From: Armatimonadota bacterium
GTDB taxonomy: Bacteria; Armatimonadota; Fimbriimonadia; Fimbriimonadales; Fimbriimonadaceae
Direction of reading: 5' to 3'
NCBI GenBank assembly: GCA_016789105.1
Contig: JAEURN010000006.1
Coordinates: 124,001-188,000, forward strand
DNA length: 64,000 nt
This document shows, one piece after another, positions 17,053-25,826 of the stretch; within the stretch, counting starts at the first letter, position 1; each line of letters starts with the position of its first letter. The notes beneath the pieces were generated by a model. It did no database searches. It was given only the letters and a program-made list of their open reading frames with translations, and was not told the DNA's origin. A program made the translations under genes and the position numbers.

Positions 17053-17664
17053 TCACCGCCGACGGCGGCGGGCGAGGCACGCCAGAGGGGCGAGAAGAAG
17101 CAGGCTGACCGGCTCCGGGACGACGGTGCCCTCAATTTGGATCGTGTTGAGCAGCGCGGAATTCGACCATGTCGCGCCGCCATCGTTGGAGAAGACGTTT
17201 CCGGTTGCCGTTGCCCAACCCGAATACGCTTGGCTCGGCGAACTTGAAAGCCAATTCCAGCTGACATTAGACAAGGAGCGGGCTTCGATGAAGTACCGGG
17301 TGGAAGGCTGCATGACAAATACTGCGTCTGCCGTAAAGGTGTAGTCCGCCCGCCCATCGACAAACGCCGAAGTCGGTGTGAACGAGACGATCCAGTTTGT
17401 CGGGTGTCCGCCGAAATCCTCCCTCAATTCAAACACAACGTCGGATGCATTCGGCATCGAATTGGCGAAAAATTGCAGGTGCACTTGCAAGGAATCGATC
17501 CGCATCAGCTCCGACCCGGTGCTGAAGCCCACGGCCTTGTTTTGAGTCGTGGTGATCCCATTCCCGGAAATCTGGGATGTCTGGGGGTAGTTCGTCAAGA
17601 TGATGTCGGCGTGGGACGATGCCCCAACGATCCCCAAGGCAACAACTGTCAGGATTCGGTTCAT
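17053..17664 (-). CDS. PEP-CTERM sorting domain secreted protein
   Basis: A 203-residue exported protein. Signal peptide ILTVVALGIVGASSHA, a beta-rich body (LQVHLQFFANSMPNASDVVF...) and a C-terminal PEP-CTERM tail: VVPEPVSLLLLAPLACLA followed by a run of five or more Arg. This tail is recognised by exosortase, which cleaves and anchors or releases the protein into the matrix (family knowledge); no exosortase is in the window. The ATG at 17664 has GGAG at ideal spacing. The body is of unknown function. Confidence 0.85.
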   Translation of the reverse strand: MNRILTVVALGIVGASSHADIILTNYPQTSQISGNGITTTQNKAVGFSTGSELMRIDSLQVHLQFFANSMPNASDVVFELREDFGGHPTNWIVSFTPTSAFVDGRADYTFTADAVFVMQPSTRYFIEARSLSNVSWNWLSSSPSQAYSGWATATGNVFSNDGGATWSNSALLNTIQIEGTVVPEPVSLLLLAPLACLARRRRR

Positions 17665-17678
17665 GATGCTCTCCAAAT

Positions 17679-17690
17679 TGCCAATTGGCA
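17679..17690. promoter_or_regulatory. 12-base palindrome upstream of PEP-CTERM gene
   Basis: Perfect palindrome TGCCAATTGGCA 15 bases upstream of the start codon of the PEP-CTERM gene, and next to its ribosome-binding site. Position and symmetry suit a small operator or a short stem in the leader. No matching regulator is identified. Confidence 0.35.
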
Positions 17691-17734
17691 CTTAAACAGT
17701 ATCACAATTGCCGGCCCAGCGGGGGAGAAATCTT

Positions 17735-19315
17735 TCACTCCGCCAACTGACGCGTAAACTTAACCTCGCACACCGTCCAACCAAGGCGGTTTTCGATTTT
17801 GAAAGTTCCGCCCAATGCGCCAGAAAGCGATCGGATGATCTGGAGTCCCAATTGCCCCCCTTGTACGGGGTCGAACTCTGCGGGGAGCGGGTCGCCATCG
17901 TTGCTGACCCAAATTCCGATTTCGCCATCTAGCTCTTCGATCGTGATGTGGATTTCGCCGCGGGCCGCTCGTTCGAACCCGTGTTCCACCGCGTTTTGGA
18001 TCATCTCGTTGAGGATTAGGGCAACTTGCGTTGCTTGATTGGTGTTGAGGTGGACATCGTCGCCGCGCACGCTGAACCGGATCGATTTACCCGGCATGAT
18101 GAACGACTGTTGCTGGTGGTGTCCCAAGGTTTCGGCAATATGCTTCAGGCTGACGTGGTCCAAGTCGTCCCGGCTCAGCAGCTCGTGAACGGCGGCAATG
18201 GCTTGGATGCGCGAGAGGGAATCCTGCAGGGCCTCTTCCATAGATTTGTAATGTGATTGCCGGAGTTGCAGGCGCAGGAGGGAAGCGACTTGTTGCAGGT
18301 TGTTTTTGACCCGGTGGTGCATCTCCTGCATCAGCGTGTTGCGAACCTGGAGCCGGGTGTGTTCGATGCTTACGGCCGCTTGCTTGGCCAATGTTTCCAA
18401 AATGGAAATCTCATCTTCTCCGAATTGGCGGATTTCGCCGGTGTAGCAACTCATCACGCCGACTGGGCGGTTTTGCACGATCAGTGGGATGCAGACCATG
18501 CTCCGGAGTCCCTGTTCTTCGGCCAGGTCGTGTCCGATGTAGTCCGCCTCATGCCGGACATCGTCGATAAAAACGGGTTTGCGCAACTGGATCGCCTTGC
18601 CGGCAATGCTCTCGCCCAGCTTGATGGCCCGCTTCCGCTGGTACGCCTTGTTTGTGGCCTGGGTGGCGCGCAAAATGAGTTCGCCTCGCTCTGCATCCAA
18701 CAGGCGCACGGTCACCACCCGGTAGTTGAAGCGCTTTGCCGTCAGGTTCACCAACAACTGCAAAACCTCTTCCAGATAAGGCGATTCGGTAAGAGAGCGG
18801 GCTACCTCGCTGAGGGCATCCAGTTTGTTGAGGTGGGAACCGCTTGCAAACCCCGCTTGGAACCCGGCAAGGGCCGACATGGCCCTGTGGACTGCCAACT
18901 CCAATTCCGGATCCTCAAGGTCGTCTGCCGGCCAAAGACCCCGTTTGCGCAAAAAAACGACCCCGGAGTTGTCTTCGGAGGAACGGTAGGGGATGATCCG
19001 GGCAGAAACGAATTCCGGGAGGTCGAACTCCTCGACATGCCGGCTTTCATGGTGGGAAGGCAAGTCGCTTTCGATGTCGATCTTTCGGCCGCTCGTGTAG
19101 GCCCGGCCGGCCAACCCGACTCCTTTGGCAAGCCGGATACGCTCGATGAGCTCAGGGTCGAATGTGCTGGCGGCCAACACCAGCCCCCCACCTGGGGAAG
19201 CCGTCAAGATGTCGCAGGCATCGGCTTTGGCAAGCCCTTTCAAAAACTGGGCCGCATGCGCCAAACGTTCGCGCTCATTTGCGCACTCCGCCCAAGCCTC
19301 GAACAGCCGCTTCAT
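17735..19315 (-). CDS. GAF-GAF sensor histidine kinase (HisKA_2 type)
   Basis: A 526-residue soluble sensor kinase without membrane segments. Two GAF domains: residues about 15-150 (divergent) and 170-320 (GESIAGKAIQLRKPVFIDDV, VCIPLIVQNRPVGVMSCY). The dimerisation/phosphoacceptor helix is MHHRVKNNLQQVASLLRLQ, the HisKA_2 H-box, with AVHELL downstream. It ends in an HATPase domain with ALILNEMIQNAVEHGFE and GGQLGLQIIRSLSGALGG. Kinases of this type often phosphorylate a separate receiver protein; none is adjacent. The M16 peptidase gene lies 9 bases upstream on the same strand, so co-transcription is likely. Confidence 0.9.
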   Translation of the reverse strand: MKRLFEAWAECANERERLAHAAQFLKGLAKADACDILTASPGGGLVLAASTFDPELIERIRLAKGVGLAGRAYTSGRKIDIESDLPSHHESRHVEEFDLPEFVSARIIPYRSSEDNSGVVFLRKRGLWPADDLEDPELELAVHRAMSALAGFQAGFASGSHLNKLDALSEVARSLTESPYLEEVLQLLVNLTAKRFNYRVVTVRLLDAERGELILRATQATNKAYQRKRAIKLGESIAGKAIQLRKPVFIDDVRHEADYIGHDLAEEQGLRSMVCIPLIVQNRPVGVMSCYTGEIRQFGEDEISILETLAKQAAVSIEHTRLQVRNTLMQEMHHRVKNNLQQVASLLRLQLRQSHYKSMEEALQDSLSRIQAIAAVHELLSRDDLDHVSLKHIAETLGHHQQQSFIMPGKSIRFSVRGDDVHLNTNQATQVALILNEMIQNAVEHGFERAARGEIHITIEELDGEIGIWVSNDGDPLPAEFDPVQGGQLGLQIIRSLSGALGGTFKIENRLGWTVCEVKFTRQLAE

Positions 19316-19324
19316 GGCGGTAGT

Positions 19325-20551
19325 TTAGGCCGGGCCGATGGCGGTTGTGCGCATTTGGGCCGGATCGAACAGGCGTTGGGCCAGACCTTGAACCTGATCC
19401 CGGGTGACCGCGTTGATTTTTGCGACTGTCTCTTCGACCGGGATTTGACGGCCATAGACCAATTCGTTCTTAGCCATCCGTTGCATCCTGGCCGATGTGC
19501 TTTCCAGGCCTAACACCATGTTGCCAGCGATCTGGCGCTGGACCTTGGCCACCTCATCGGCAGAGGGCCCTTCGGACATCATCTTGTCCAGCTCGGTGCG
19601 GACGACATCTTGAACCTGTCCCCAGGTTTTCGGCCCCGTTCCGCCATAAATCGTGAAGGCTCCACCCGCCGTGTAACTCAGCATATAGCTGCCGATGGCG
19701 TAAACCAACCCCCGTTTCTCGCGGACTTCTTGGAACAGGCGGCTGCTCATCCCCCCGCCGAGGACTCCATCGAGCACCACGAGCGTGTAAAAGTCGTCGT
19801 CATAGTAGTTCATGCCGCTTGTGCCGATGCAGAAATGAACCTGCTCGACCTCTTTGGCGACATAGTTCGTTCCAGCATGGGGCTCGGGCCGGGCTTTAGG
19901 GGTTTCTTCCGAGGCCGGCTTTAAATGTCCCAGATTGACTCCTGCCCAGTTTGCAAACTCCTGGTGGTCGACTTTGCCGGCGGCCGCCACCATGACGGTG
20001 CCCGCGTGGTATCGCCGATCCATGTAGGTGGCAAGGTCGTCTCGGGTGAAAGCGCCGACCGACTCTTTGGTGCCAATGATGGAAAGGCCATATTCGCTTT
20101 GCGGCCACAAACCTTGGATGTGGAGATCGTGGACGTGGTCGCCGGGTTCGTCTTCGCCCCGCTTGATCTCCTCGATCACTACCCCCTTTTCGCGCTCCAG
20201 CTCTTCTGGGTCGAGCAGGGCATTGGCGACCATGTCGCTGAGGACGTCGAACCCGACCCCGCAATCGTCAGCCAGGACGCGGCAGTAGTAGCACGTTCGC
20301 TCTTTGTCCGTGAAGGCATTGAGCATCCCGCCGCGCCCCTCGATCGCCTCGGCGATTTGTTGGCTGGAGCGTTTGGGAGTGCCCTTGAAAAGCATGTGCT
20401 CGATAAAGTGGGTGATCCCCGCTTCGCCCTCTTGTTCATGGGTTGAACCGGTGGCGCACCAGATGCCGATGCTGGCGCTGCCGACATGCGGGAGGTTTTC
20501 GGTCAGGACGCGAACCCCGTTGGGAAGCACGGATTTTTGGATAGGTTCCAT
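19325..20551 (-). CDS. M16 family zinc metallopeptidase (processing-protease type)
   Basis: A 408-residue member of the insulinase/mitochondrial-processing-peptidase family. The inverted zinc motif HFIEH is at residues 48-52 with the distal Glu expected in the helix some 76 residues on (ELEREKGVVIEEI). The C-terminal half carries GGGMSSRLFQEVREKRGLVYAI, the family's glycine-rich signature. Both M16 halves are in one chain, as in YmxG-type proteins. No signal peptide, so probably cytoplasmic or loosely membrane-associated. It starts 8 bases after the FAH-like gene on the same strand. Confidence 0.92.
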   Translation of the reverse strand: MEPIQKSVLPNGVRVLTENLPHVGSASIGIWCATGSTHEQEGEAGITHFIEHMLFKGTPKRSSQQIAEAIEGRGGMLNAFTDKERTCYYCRVLADDCGVGFDVLSDMVANALLDPEELEREKGVVIEEIKRGEDEPGDHVHDLHIQGLWPQSEYGLSIIGTKESVGAFTRDDLATYMDRRYHAGTVMVAAAGKVDHQEFANWAGVNLGHLKPASEETPKARPEPHAGTNYVAKEVEQVHFCIGTSGMNYYDDDFYTLVVLDGVLGGGMSSRLFQEVREKRGLVYAIGSYMLSYTAGGAFTIYGGTGPKTWGQVQDVVRTELDKMMSEGPSADEVAKVQRQIAGNMVLGLESTSARMQRMAKNELVYGRQIPVEETVAKINAVTRDQVQGLAQRLFDPAQMRTTAIGPA

Positions 20552-20559
20552 AAGAGTGA

Positions 20560-21348
20560 TCAGCCGACGGTGCTGGTGACCGCCCCAAGGTTTTCAACAA
20601 CCACCCGGATCTTGTCGCCGGGCTCCAACTGGCGGCCCAAGGGTGTGGACTCCAGGTCTGGCAAGGGAAGCGGGGGCCAAGCGACCACCTCGCCCGTGCC
20701 CATCGGGGACCGCAGGCTGGCCCGTTGCAACAGGTCGTAGAATTCCACGTCGAAAGCGTAGGCCACTTCTTCGACAATCGGGACGTTGTTCACATACAAG
20801 CTGTAAACAAATTGAAAAGCCGATTTGGTCTCGCGGACCAAATAGCCGCTCAGTTCCTCCGGCGTGACCAAGAAGGGGGAGAGCAATGCGCCGATATCGT
20901 GGCTTTCTGTCCATACCCCGGGGCTTAAACCGGCTTCTTGTTGAAGCGACCGGTCGGTGAAGCAGAGCAGGAAGGTGTAGCCCAACAGATACCGCTCGGC
21001 CTCGTTCCGATCGATCATCTGGTCGCCGTCTTGCAACACTCCGGCGATCCGGAGTTCAATCCCCAACTGCTCCACTTGGGGCGGCATGGAAAGCGATTCG
21101 TTCGTCCCCTTGAGCTGGGCGGGGTTCATAAAGAAGTAGCTCAAAATAAACTCGCCCGGGGAAACCTCGGTTTCTTCAAAGAGCCGGACGGCTGGCGGTT
21201 GGCCGATCGGCGAGAGGAAAACCACATTGGCCGGGTCGTGGATGCCGGCGGCCGAAGTGCCGTCGGTTTCGTAAATTTTGCCTTCGTGGTAGACGCCGGT
21301 GCGCGGATCGTCGGCCCGGTTGGCAACAAGGAAGCGGCAAAGTTTCAC
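20560..21348 (-). CDS. fumarylacetoacetate hydrolase-like protein (divergent)
   Basis: A 262-residue protein that follows the FAH layout: a short N-terminal domain, then a segment around residues 93-140 matching the family's IEL...EAERYLLGYTFLLCFTDRSLQ, then SHDIGALLSPFLV and a C-terminal GDKIRVVVENLG. In active FAH enzymes metal is held by an E-x-E pair; here the first Glu appears to be Gly96 while Glu98 remains, so catalysis is uncertain. Start is GTG at 21348, with AGGTGG upstream, only 12 bases after infB on the same strand. Function not assigned. Confidence 0.65.
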   Translation of the reverse strand: MKLCRFLVANRADDPRTGVYHEGKIYETDGTSAAGIHDPANVVFLSPIGQPPAVRLFEETEVSPGEFILSYFFMNPAQLKGTNESLSMPPQVEQLGIELRIAGVLQDGDQMIDRNEAERYLLGYTFLLCFTDRSLQQEAGLSPGVWTESHDIGALLSPFLVTPEELSGYLVRETKSAFQFVYSLYVNNVPIVEEVAYAFDVEFYDLLQRASLRSPMGTGEVVAWPPLPLPDLESTPLGRQLEPGDKIRVVVENLGAVTSTVG

Positions 21349-21360
21349 TTGACGGCCACC

Positions 21361-23283
21361 TTAATCGATCTGCACCATATCGTAGGCTTCGACGACGTCG
21401 CCTTCTTTGAACTCGTCCCAGTTCACAAACCGGAGTCCGCAATCTTGGCCGGCGAACATCTCGCGCACATCTTGTTTGACGTTGCGCAGAGATTCGACCG
21501 TCCCTTCGTAAACCAGTTCGCCGCCCCGGGTGACCCGCACCTTGTCGTTGCGCAAGATTTTGCCATCGGTGACGTGCGAACCTGCGACCTTGCCCGCCTT
21601 GGTGAGCTTGAACACGGCCCGGATTTCGACGGTGCCGTGGTAATCCTCTTCGAACTTGGGTTCGAGCATCCCCTTGACGGCAGCTTCGATATCCTCGATC
21701 AGTTCATAGATGATTGTGTAGGTTCGGATTTCGACCTTTTGGCGGTCGGCTTCGGTTTTGGCTTTGGGTTCCGGTTTGACGTTGAATCCCACGCAGATCG
21801 CATTTGCGGTGCTGGCGAGCAAGATGTCGGATTCGGTGACGCTCCCCACCCCGGCATGCAGGATTTTGACGTTCACTTCCTCGTTCTCGATTTTTTCGAT
21901 AAGGCCCCGGACGGCTTCGACCGAGCCTTGGACGTCGGCCTTGATGATGAGATTGAGATCCTTAACGTCGCTCCCGGCCAAGTGTTTGCGCAAGTCGCGC
22001 AGGCTCAGCTTCTTTTTAGCGCCAGTGTTGAGGCGTGCCTTGGCTTGGTCGGCCCTTTCATTGGCGACTTCGCGGGCTTCCCGCTCATCATGGGCGTATT
22101 CAACCGGATCGCCAGCCCCCGGGACTTCATTCAGCCCCAGGATCTCGACCGGCTGGCTTGGGCCTGCTGATTTGACCCGCTCGCCGGCGTAGTCGGTCAT
22201 GGCTTTGATCTTGCCCCAGGTCTGGCCGACGACGACCACGTCTCCGACCTTCAATGTGCCGTTTTCGACTAAGACGGTAGCCACCGGGCCGCGACCCTTT
22301 TCCAACTGGGCTTCGATGACGACACCGTGAAACTCCGCCTTGGGGTTGGCCTTGAGTTCCAGGACTTCGGCCTGGAGGAGAATCATTTCCAACAGATGGG
22401 GGACACCTTCGCCAGTGTGGGCGCTGACGGGGCAGACGATGACGTCGCCGCCATAGGCCTCGGGCACCAATTCATGCTGGGGCAGGGCCATCAAAACCTT
22501 GTCCACGTTGGCGGAAGGCTTGTCGATTTTGTTGACGGCGACGATGATTGGAACCTTCGCGTTTTTGGCGTGGGAAATCGCTTCTTGGGTTTGGGGCATG
22601 ATGCCGTCGTCGGCGGCGACCACCAAAATCGCGATGTCCGTGACCTGGGCTCCCCGCGCCCGCATGGCCGTGAACGCGGCGTGGCCCGGAGTGTCCAAAA
22701 ACGTGATCGTCCCTTCTGGCAAGTTCACCTGGTAGGCCCCAATATGCTGGGTGATCCCGCCGTGCTCTTTACTGACGACATTCGCCTTGCGGATGTAGTC
22801 GAGCAGGCTAGTTTTGCCGTGGTCGACATGGCCAAGAATGGTGACGACAGGGGGACGGATGATCTCCCCGTTAGAGTCGGCAGCCGGCTTGGCCGCCGAA
22901 GCGGACTTGGCTTTGGGGGCCGCATCTTCCCATCGGACGGACTTGCCGAATTCGGAAACGACCTGGGCGGTCAGGTCGTCGGCCAACACCGTGGTCAGGG
23001 TGGCCATCGTCTTGAACTTCTTGATGAGGGTCAAGACGACTTCTTTGTCGGGGACACCCAATGCGGCGGCGATATCGCGTGGCGTCCTGCCTCGGGGCAT
23101 GGCGATGCCGTCGGCCGAATCAGCCGCGTGTTCGGAAACCGACTCTTTGATGAACTCGAGGGTTTCCCCGTCGGCTTCAAACGTGTTGTCTTCAACGGCG
23201 ACCTCAAGATCCGCAAGAACCTCAAGCACGGCCGATGGGGACGCACCGAGTTCCTTGGCAAGCTCGTTGACGTTGATGGGCAT
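21361..23283 (-). CDS. infB: translation initiation factor IF-2
   Basis: GTPase that brings initiator tRNA to the 30S subunit. At 640 residues it is a short form: an IF2_N-like helical domain (residues 1-55), a second IF2_N-type repeat (60-120) and a brief linker replace the long variable N-terminus of E. coli IF-2. The G domain starts with [11 protein letters not shown] at 151, then the switch residues HIGAYQV, DTPGH, and NKID. EF-Tu-like domain 2, domain 3 and the C-terminal fMet-tRNA-binding domain follow, ending MVQID. The ATG at 23283 is the one that opens with [12 protein letters not shown]. Part of the nusA-ylxR-infB operon. Confidence 0.95.
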   Translation of the reverse strand: MPINVNELAKELGASPSAVLEVLADLEVAVEDNTFEADGETLEFIKESVSEHAADSADGIAMPRGRTPRDIAAALGVPDKEVVLTLIKKFKTMATLTTVLADDLTAQVVSEFGKSVRWEDAAPKAKSASAAKPAADSNGEIIRPPVVTILGHVDHGKTSLLDYIRKANVVSKEHGGITQHIGAYQVNLPEGTITFLDTPGHAAFTAMRARGAQVTDIAILVVAADDGIMPQTQEAISHAKNAKVPIIVAVNKIDKPSANVDKVLMALPQHELVPEAYGGDVIVCPVSAHTGEGVPHLLEMILLQAEVLELKANPKAEFHGVVIEAQLEKGRGPVATVLVENGTLKVGDVVVVGQTWGKIKAMTDYAGERVKSAGPSQPVEILGLNEVPGAGDPVEYAHDEREAREVANERADQAKARLNTGAKKKLSLRDLRKHLAGSDVKDLNLIIKADVQGSVEAVRGLIEKIENEEVNVKILHAGVGSVTESDILLASTANAICVGFNVKPEPKAKTEADRQKVEIRTYTIIYELIEDIEAAVKGMLEPKFEEDYHGTVEIRAVFKLTKAGKVAGSHVTDGKILRNDKVRVTRGGELVYEGTVESLRNVKQDVREMFAGQDCGLRFVNWDEFKEGDVVEAYDMVQID

Positions 23284-23294
23284 TCGGATTGACT

Positions 23295-23630
23295 TTACCT
23301 CTGTTGGCATAACGTGGATTGAACTGCGGCTTCGAGCACTTCGCCCGAGACTGGTTGCCGGAGCGCCCGGCTGGCACTGCGTGCGTGCACCGCCCGGCGG
23401 CAATTCTCGCCCGGGCAAATGTAAAAACTCCTTCCTTGCGGCGATTTGGCGTTGAGCGCCAACCCCCCGTCAGGGCCGATGGAAAGCCGGAGCAGGTCCC
23501 TTTGGGGTCGCCGGCTCCGGCAAGCGATGCATGTCCTTATGGGCTCGGAGATGGGTCCCCGCTCCCCTGGGTTCGCGCCGCCGCTTTTTCTTGGTTGGCC
23601 TGCTCCTCGCTGCGGATGTCGATCTTCCAT
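23295..23630 (-). CDS. ylxR: YlxR (DUF448) family RNA-binding protein, start uncertain
   Basis: Small nucleic-acid-binding protein normally encoded between nusA and infB, as here. The conserved core is RTCIACRSRRPQRDLL, then LALNAKSPQGRSFYICP and NCRRAVHARSASRAL. The only in-frame ATG (23630) would overlap the nusA tail by 94 bases and add a non-family extension. The core begins just after the nusA stop, at about 23545, where no ATG, GTG or TTG exists; ATA and ATC codons sit there behind a GGGGAG. So the true start is either the long overlap or a non-canonical codon. Ends 11 bases before infB. Confidence 0.75.
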   Translation of the reverse strand: MEDRHPQRGAGQPRKSGGANPGERGPISEPIRTCIACRSRRPQRDLLRLSIGPDGGLALNAKSPQGRSFYICPGENCRRAVHARSASRALRQPVSGEVLEAAVQSTLCQQR

Positions 23631-24616
23631 TCCGTTAGACGGGCAGCAAGCCGCACGTTTTGGCCGCCGCGACCGATGGCCAGGCTGAGTTGGTTGTCTG
23701 GCACCACGACGTAGGCGCTCTTTTCCTCTTCGTTCATGCGGATGGAGTTGACTTTTGCCGGGCTGAGGGCGTTGACGATGAAGGTCTTGGGCTCGCTGCT
23801 CCACGGCACGACGTCGATTTTTTCGGGCCGGAGTTCGTCCATCAGGACTTGGATCCGCGACCCGCGTTGGCCGACGCATGCGCCGACGGCGTCGATCCGC
23901 TCATCGTGGCTGATGACCGCGATTTTGCTCCGTTGGCCTGGCTCCCGGGCGATCGACATGATCTCGACGACGCCTTCGGCGATTTCGGGCACTTCCTGCT
24001 CAAGCAGCTTCCGCAAAAGGTTCGGGTGGCTCCGGCTGGCGATGACCTGGAAACCCCGGCGGTCTTCTTCAATTTTGAGGACGAGGACGCGCATGCGCTC
24101 TTGGGGGCGGTAATCGTCTGTCCCCACCTGTTCGCGCTTGGGCAATACGACCTCTTTGCGGTCGACCTGGAGCAAGACGTTGCCTTCTTCGCGGCGCATT
24201 ACGATCCCGCTCATCACCTCGCCGACCCGGTCGCTGAACTGGTCGTGCAGCTTGCGCAACTCGGCTTCCCGGATCTTTTGCTGCAACACCTGTTTAAAGG
24301 TCTGCGCCGCGATCCGGCCAAAGGTGTTGGGGTCGACTTCCAGCGGCAGGAAGTCCCCGATTTGCGCATCGGCTTTGTATTTCTGCGCCACCTGGATGCT
24401 GACTTGAAGGCTGGGTTCCAGAACCTCGCCGACAACCTCTTTCTCGATCACCGCACCGCTCGGCACCGAATTGTCCAGCCGCAGGACCACCTCGCCTTGG
24501 ACTGCCTTATACTTTTTGTATGCCACGGCCAGGGCTGTCTCAAGCTCGGTTCTGAGCTCTTCTGTTGAGAGGTCCCGTTCGTTTGCGATTTGTTGGAGCT
24601 GTTGAAGGATATCCAT
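23537..24616 (-). CDS. nusA: transcription termination/antitermination factor NusA
   Basis: RNA-polymerase-associated factor acting in pausing, termination and antitermination. 359 residues. The NusA N-terminal domain is at residues 1-125 (LSTEELRTELETALAVAYKK), the S1 domain at about 130-200 (RVGEVMSGIVMRREEGNVLL), and the KH1 and KH2 domains after that (VPEIAEGVVEIMSIAREPGQ, ACVGQRGSRIQVLMDELRPEKI, LSLAIGRGGQNVRLAARLT). The tail is short and lacks the acidic repeats of E. coli NusA, as in most bacteria. First gene of nusA-ylxR-infB; rimP, its usual upstream neighbour, is absent. Confidence 0.95.
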   Translation of the reverse strand: MDILQQLQQIANERDLSTEELRTELETALAVAYKKYKAVQGEVVLRLDNSVPSGAVIEKEVVGEVLEPSLQVSIQVAQKYKADAQIGDFLPLEVDPNTFGRIAAQTFKQVLQQKIREAELRKLHDQFSDRVGEVMSGIVMRREEGNVLLQVDRKEVVLPKREQVGTDDYRPQERMRVLVLKIEEDRRGFQVIASRSHPNLLRKLLEQEVPEIAEGVVEIMSIAREPGQRSKIAVISHDERIDAVGACVGQRGSRIQVLMDELRPEKIDVVPWSSEPKTFIVNALSPAKVNSIRMNEEEKSAYVVVPDNQLSLAIGRGGQNVRLAARLTEWKIDIRSEEQANQEKAAARTQGSGDPSPSP

Positions 24617-24651
24617 GGTGCGCCGTCCTTTTTTGACTCCCGGCCCGTGCC

Positions 24652-24680
24652 CCGCATAACAAAAAAGGCGACCTATGCGG
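24652..24680 (-). promoter_or_regulatory. hairpin in the nusA leader
   Basis: Seven-base inverted repeat (CCGCATA / TATGCGG) around a 15-base loop containing an A6 tract, 36 bases upstream of the nusA start on the transcribed strand. It could be a leader structure for regulating the operon. A possible -10 (TACAAT on the minus strand) lies near 24720, but no convincing -35 accompanies it. Confidence 0.3.
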
Positions 24681-24789
24681 CCACCCGTTTGATGCGGACT
24701 CCTGCCTGGTTGTAACCGTATTGTAGCATTTTCTTCTGGATTCCCCTGGTTCCCTTAATTAGGACCGGATTCCTTTGTACAATCTGCAT

Positions 24790-24871
24790 ATGAGGCTTCC
24801 TGCTCTTACCCCCCCTCATCGCCGTTCTCACTCCACCAGCGCTCGCTCTGAATTCGAATGGTGAATTTCCT
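24790..24871 (+). other. out-of-frame signal-peptide start of the cysteine-rich gene, broken at a C7 tract
   Basis: An ATG at 24790 opens a frame coding MRLPALTPP and then hits a run of seven C (24809-24815). Read on in that frame it stops after 24 codons. Skipping one base in the tract gives a classic signal peptide (LIAVLTPPALALNSNG) joined in frame to the cysteine-rich protein at 24872. So either the tract has gained a C, in nature or in the assembly, or expression depends on slippage. TACAAT lies seven bases before the ATG, compatible with a leaderless start. Confidence 0.6.
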
Positions 24872-25300
24872 TTGTTGCCAATGTCTCACTCTGGTTTGAC
24901 TTCCGATGCCTCATGCAGTAGCCAGAAAGTAACTGCCGTCGGCCCGAGCGACATTTCGCCTGAACTCATGTTCAAGATGATCTCGCTGGATTACGATGCT
25001 GCAACTGAATCCACGCCCGCATGCCCAACGGATTGCACAGAGCAGACGTGGACTTGGAACGCCTGTATCAGAGTTCAAGATAATCCGTTACTCTGTGTTA
25101 AGTGGACGCATGGTGTTCATGTTTACTATTGTTCAGGTGCCACCTACTACAATTGCGACGGGTTTTCTTGGGTGAATACCGGTATTTACTGCGAGAACAC
25201 TTCTCGACCTGGAGTCTTGGGGTGCAACCCGACCAATCCTAGCGAATTGCCTCAAGGTTGCGTTCCGCCTGTCCTCAGCGGGTGGGAATATTGTGATTAG
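24872..25300 (+). CDS. cysteine-rich, probably secreted protein of unknown function
   Basis: The in-frame open stretch codes 142 residues from the first ATG and contains 11 cysteines, many spaced 7-12 apart, with abundant Thr, Tyr and Trp (TEQTWTWNACIRVQ, VHVYYCSGATYYNCDGFSW). Such composition suggests a disulfide-stabilised extracellular protein. The real start is probably at 24790, one base out of frame (see the preceding entry), because only that supplies a signal peptide. It overlaps the next gene by eight bases, forming a three-gene cassette with a membrane protein and a prepilin. No family recognised. Confidence 0.6.
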   Translation: MLPMSHSGLTSDASCSSQKVTAVGPSDISPELMFKMISLDYDAATESTPACPTDCTEQTWTWNACIRVQDNPLLCVKWTHGVHVYYCSGATYYNCDGFSWVNTGIYCENTSRPGVLGCNPTNPSELPQGCVPPVLSGWEYCD

Positions 25301-25826
25301 CCTGAGAACCCTCAGTTCCAGCAATCCAAGAAGCAACTGGGTGACAAGGGTTTCCCTGGCGGTTTCCTGCTCGGCCTTGTCGATCTCACTCTTCGCCTAT
25401 CTCGCCAAGGCGGTTCTCGATGTCCCCTTCCAAGTCATGGCTCGCAACGCGGCGGGGCTGAGACCCTTGCCGTTTCGGGAATCTTTCCAGTTTGCAACGG
25501 CATGGCAAGGGGCAACATGGAATGTGATGGCCTGGTGGCTGGCTTTGTGCATCGCCGGAAGCTCTATAACATTACTGATCGATCCGAGTCCATCCATAAA
25601 GAATGTCGCCAAGAGGATGGGATGGGCTTTCCTCATTTCGGCTAGTTGTTATTGGATTTATCCCTACGCGGTAAACCCGAAGCCTTGGCGAGTTGTTGGC
25701 GACTTGGGAACTGCTTATCACATCGTATACCACATGCCGCTCGTGCTGGCGACGGTTCTCGGCGCCCTTTTGGCCGGAACGTACTACTTAGGTTTTGAAA
25801 GGTTGATATGGAAAGAAGAGCTCTAA
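25293..25826 (+). CDS. four-helix membrane protein of unknown function
   Basis: A 177-residue protein with four predicted TM segments: about residues 17-40 (SLAVSCSALSISLFAYLAKA), 72-95 (VMAWWLALCIAGSSITLLI), 109-127 (MGWAFLISASCYWIYPYA) and 142-165 (MPLVLATVLGALLAGTYYLG). Start is GTG at 25293 inside the end of the cysteine-rich gene, and the stop lies 19 bases inside the prepilin gene, so the three are translationally coupled. Not recognised; a role in export or anchoring of its neighbours is only inferred from linkage. Confidence 0.6.
   Translation: MISLRTLSSSNPRSNWVTRVSLAVSCSALSISLFAYLAKAVLDVPFQVMARNAAGLRPLPFRESFQFATAWQGATWNVMAWWLALCIAGSSITLLIDPSPSIKNVAKRMGWAFLISASCYWIYPYAVNPKPWRVVGDLGTAYHIVYHMPLVLATVLGALLAGTYYLGFERLIWKEEL

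Noticed and set aside
24700-24789. Divergent promoter pair between nusA and the Cys-rich gene
   Set aside because: TACAAT-like -10 boxes are visible on both strands, but neither has a credible -35; mentioned only as context.
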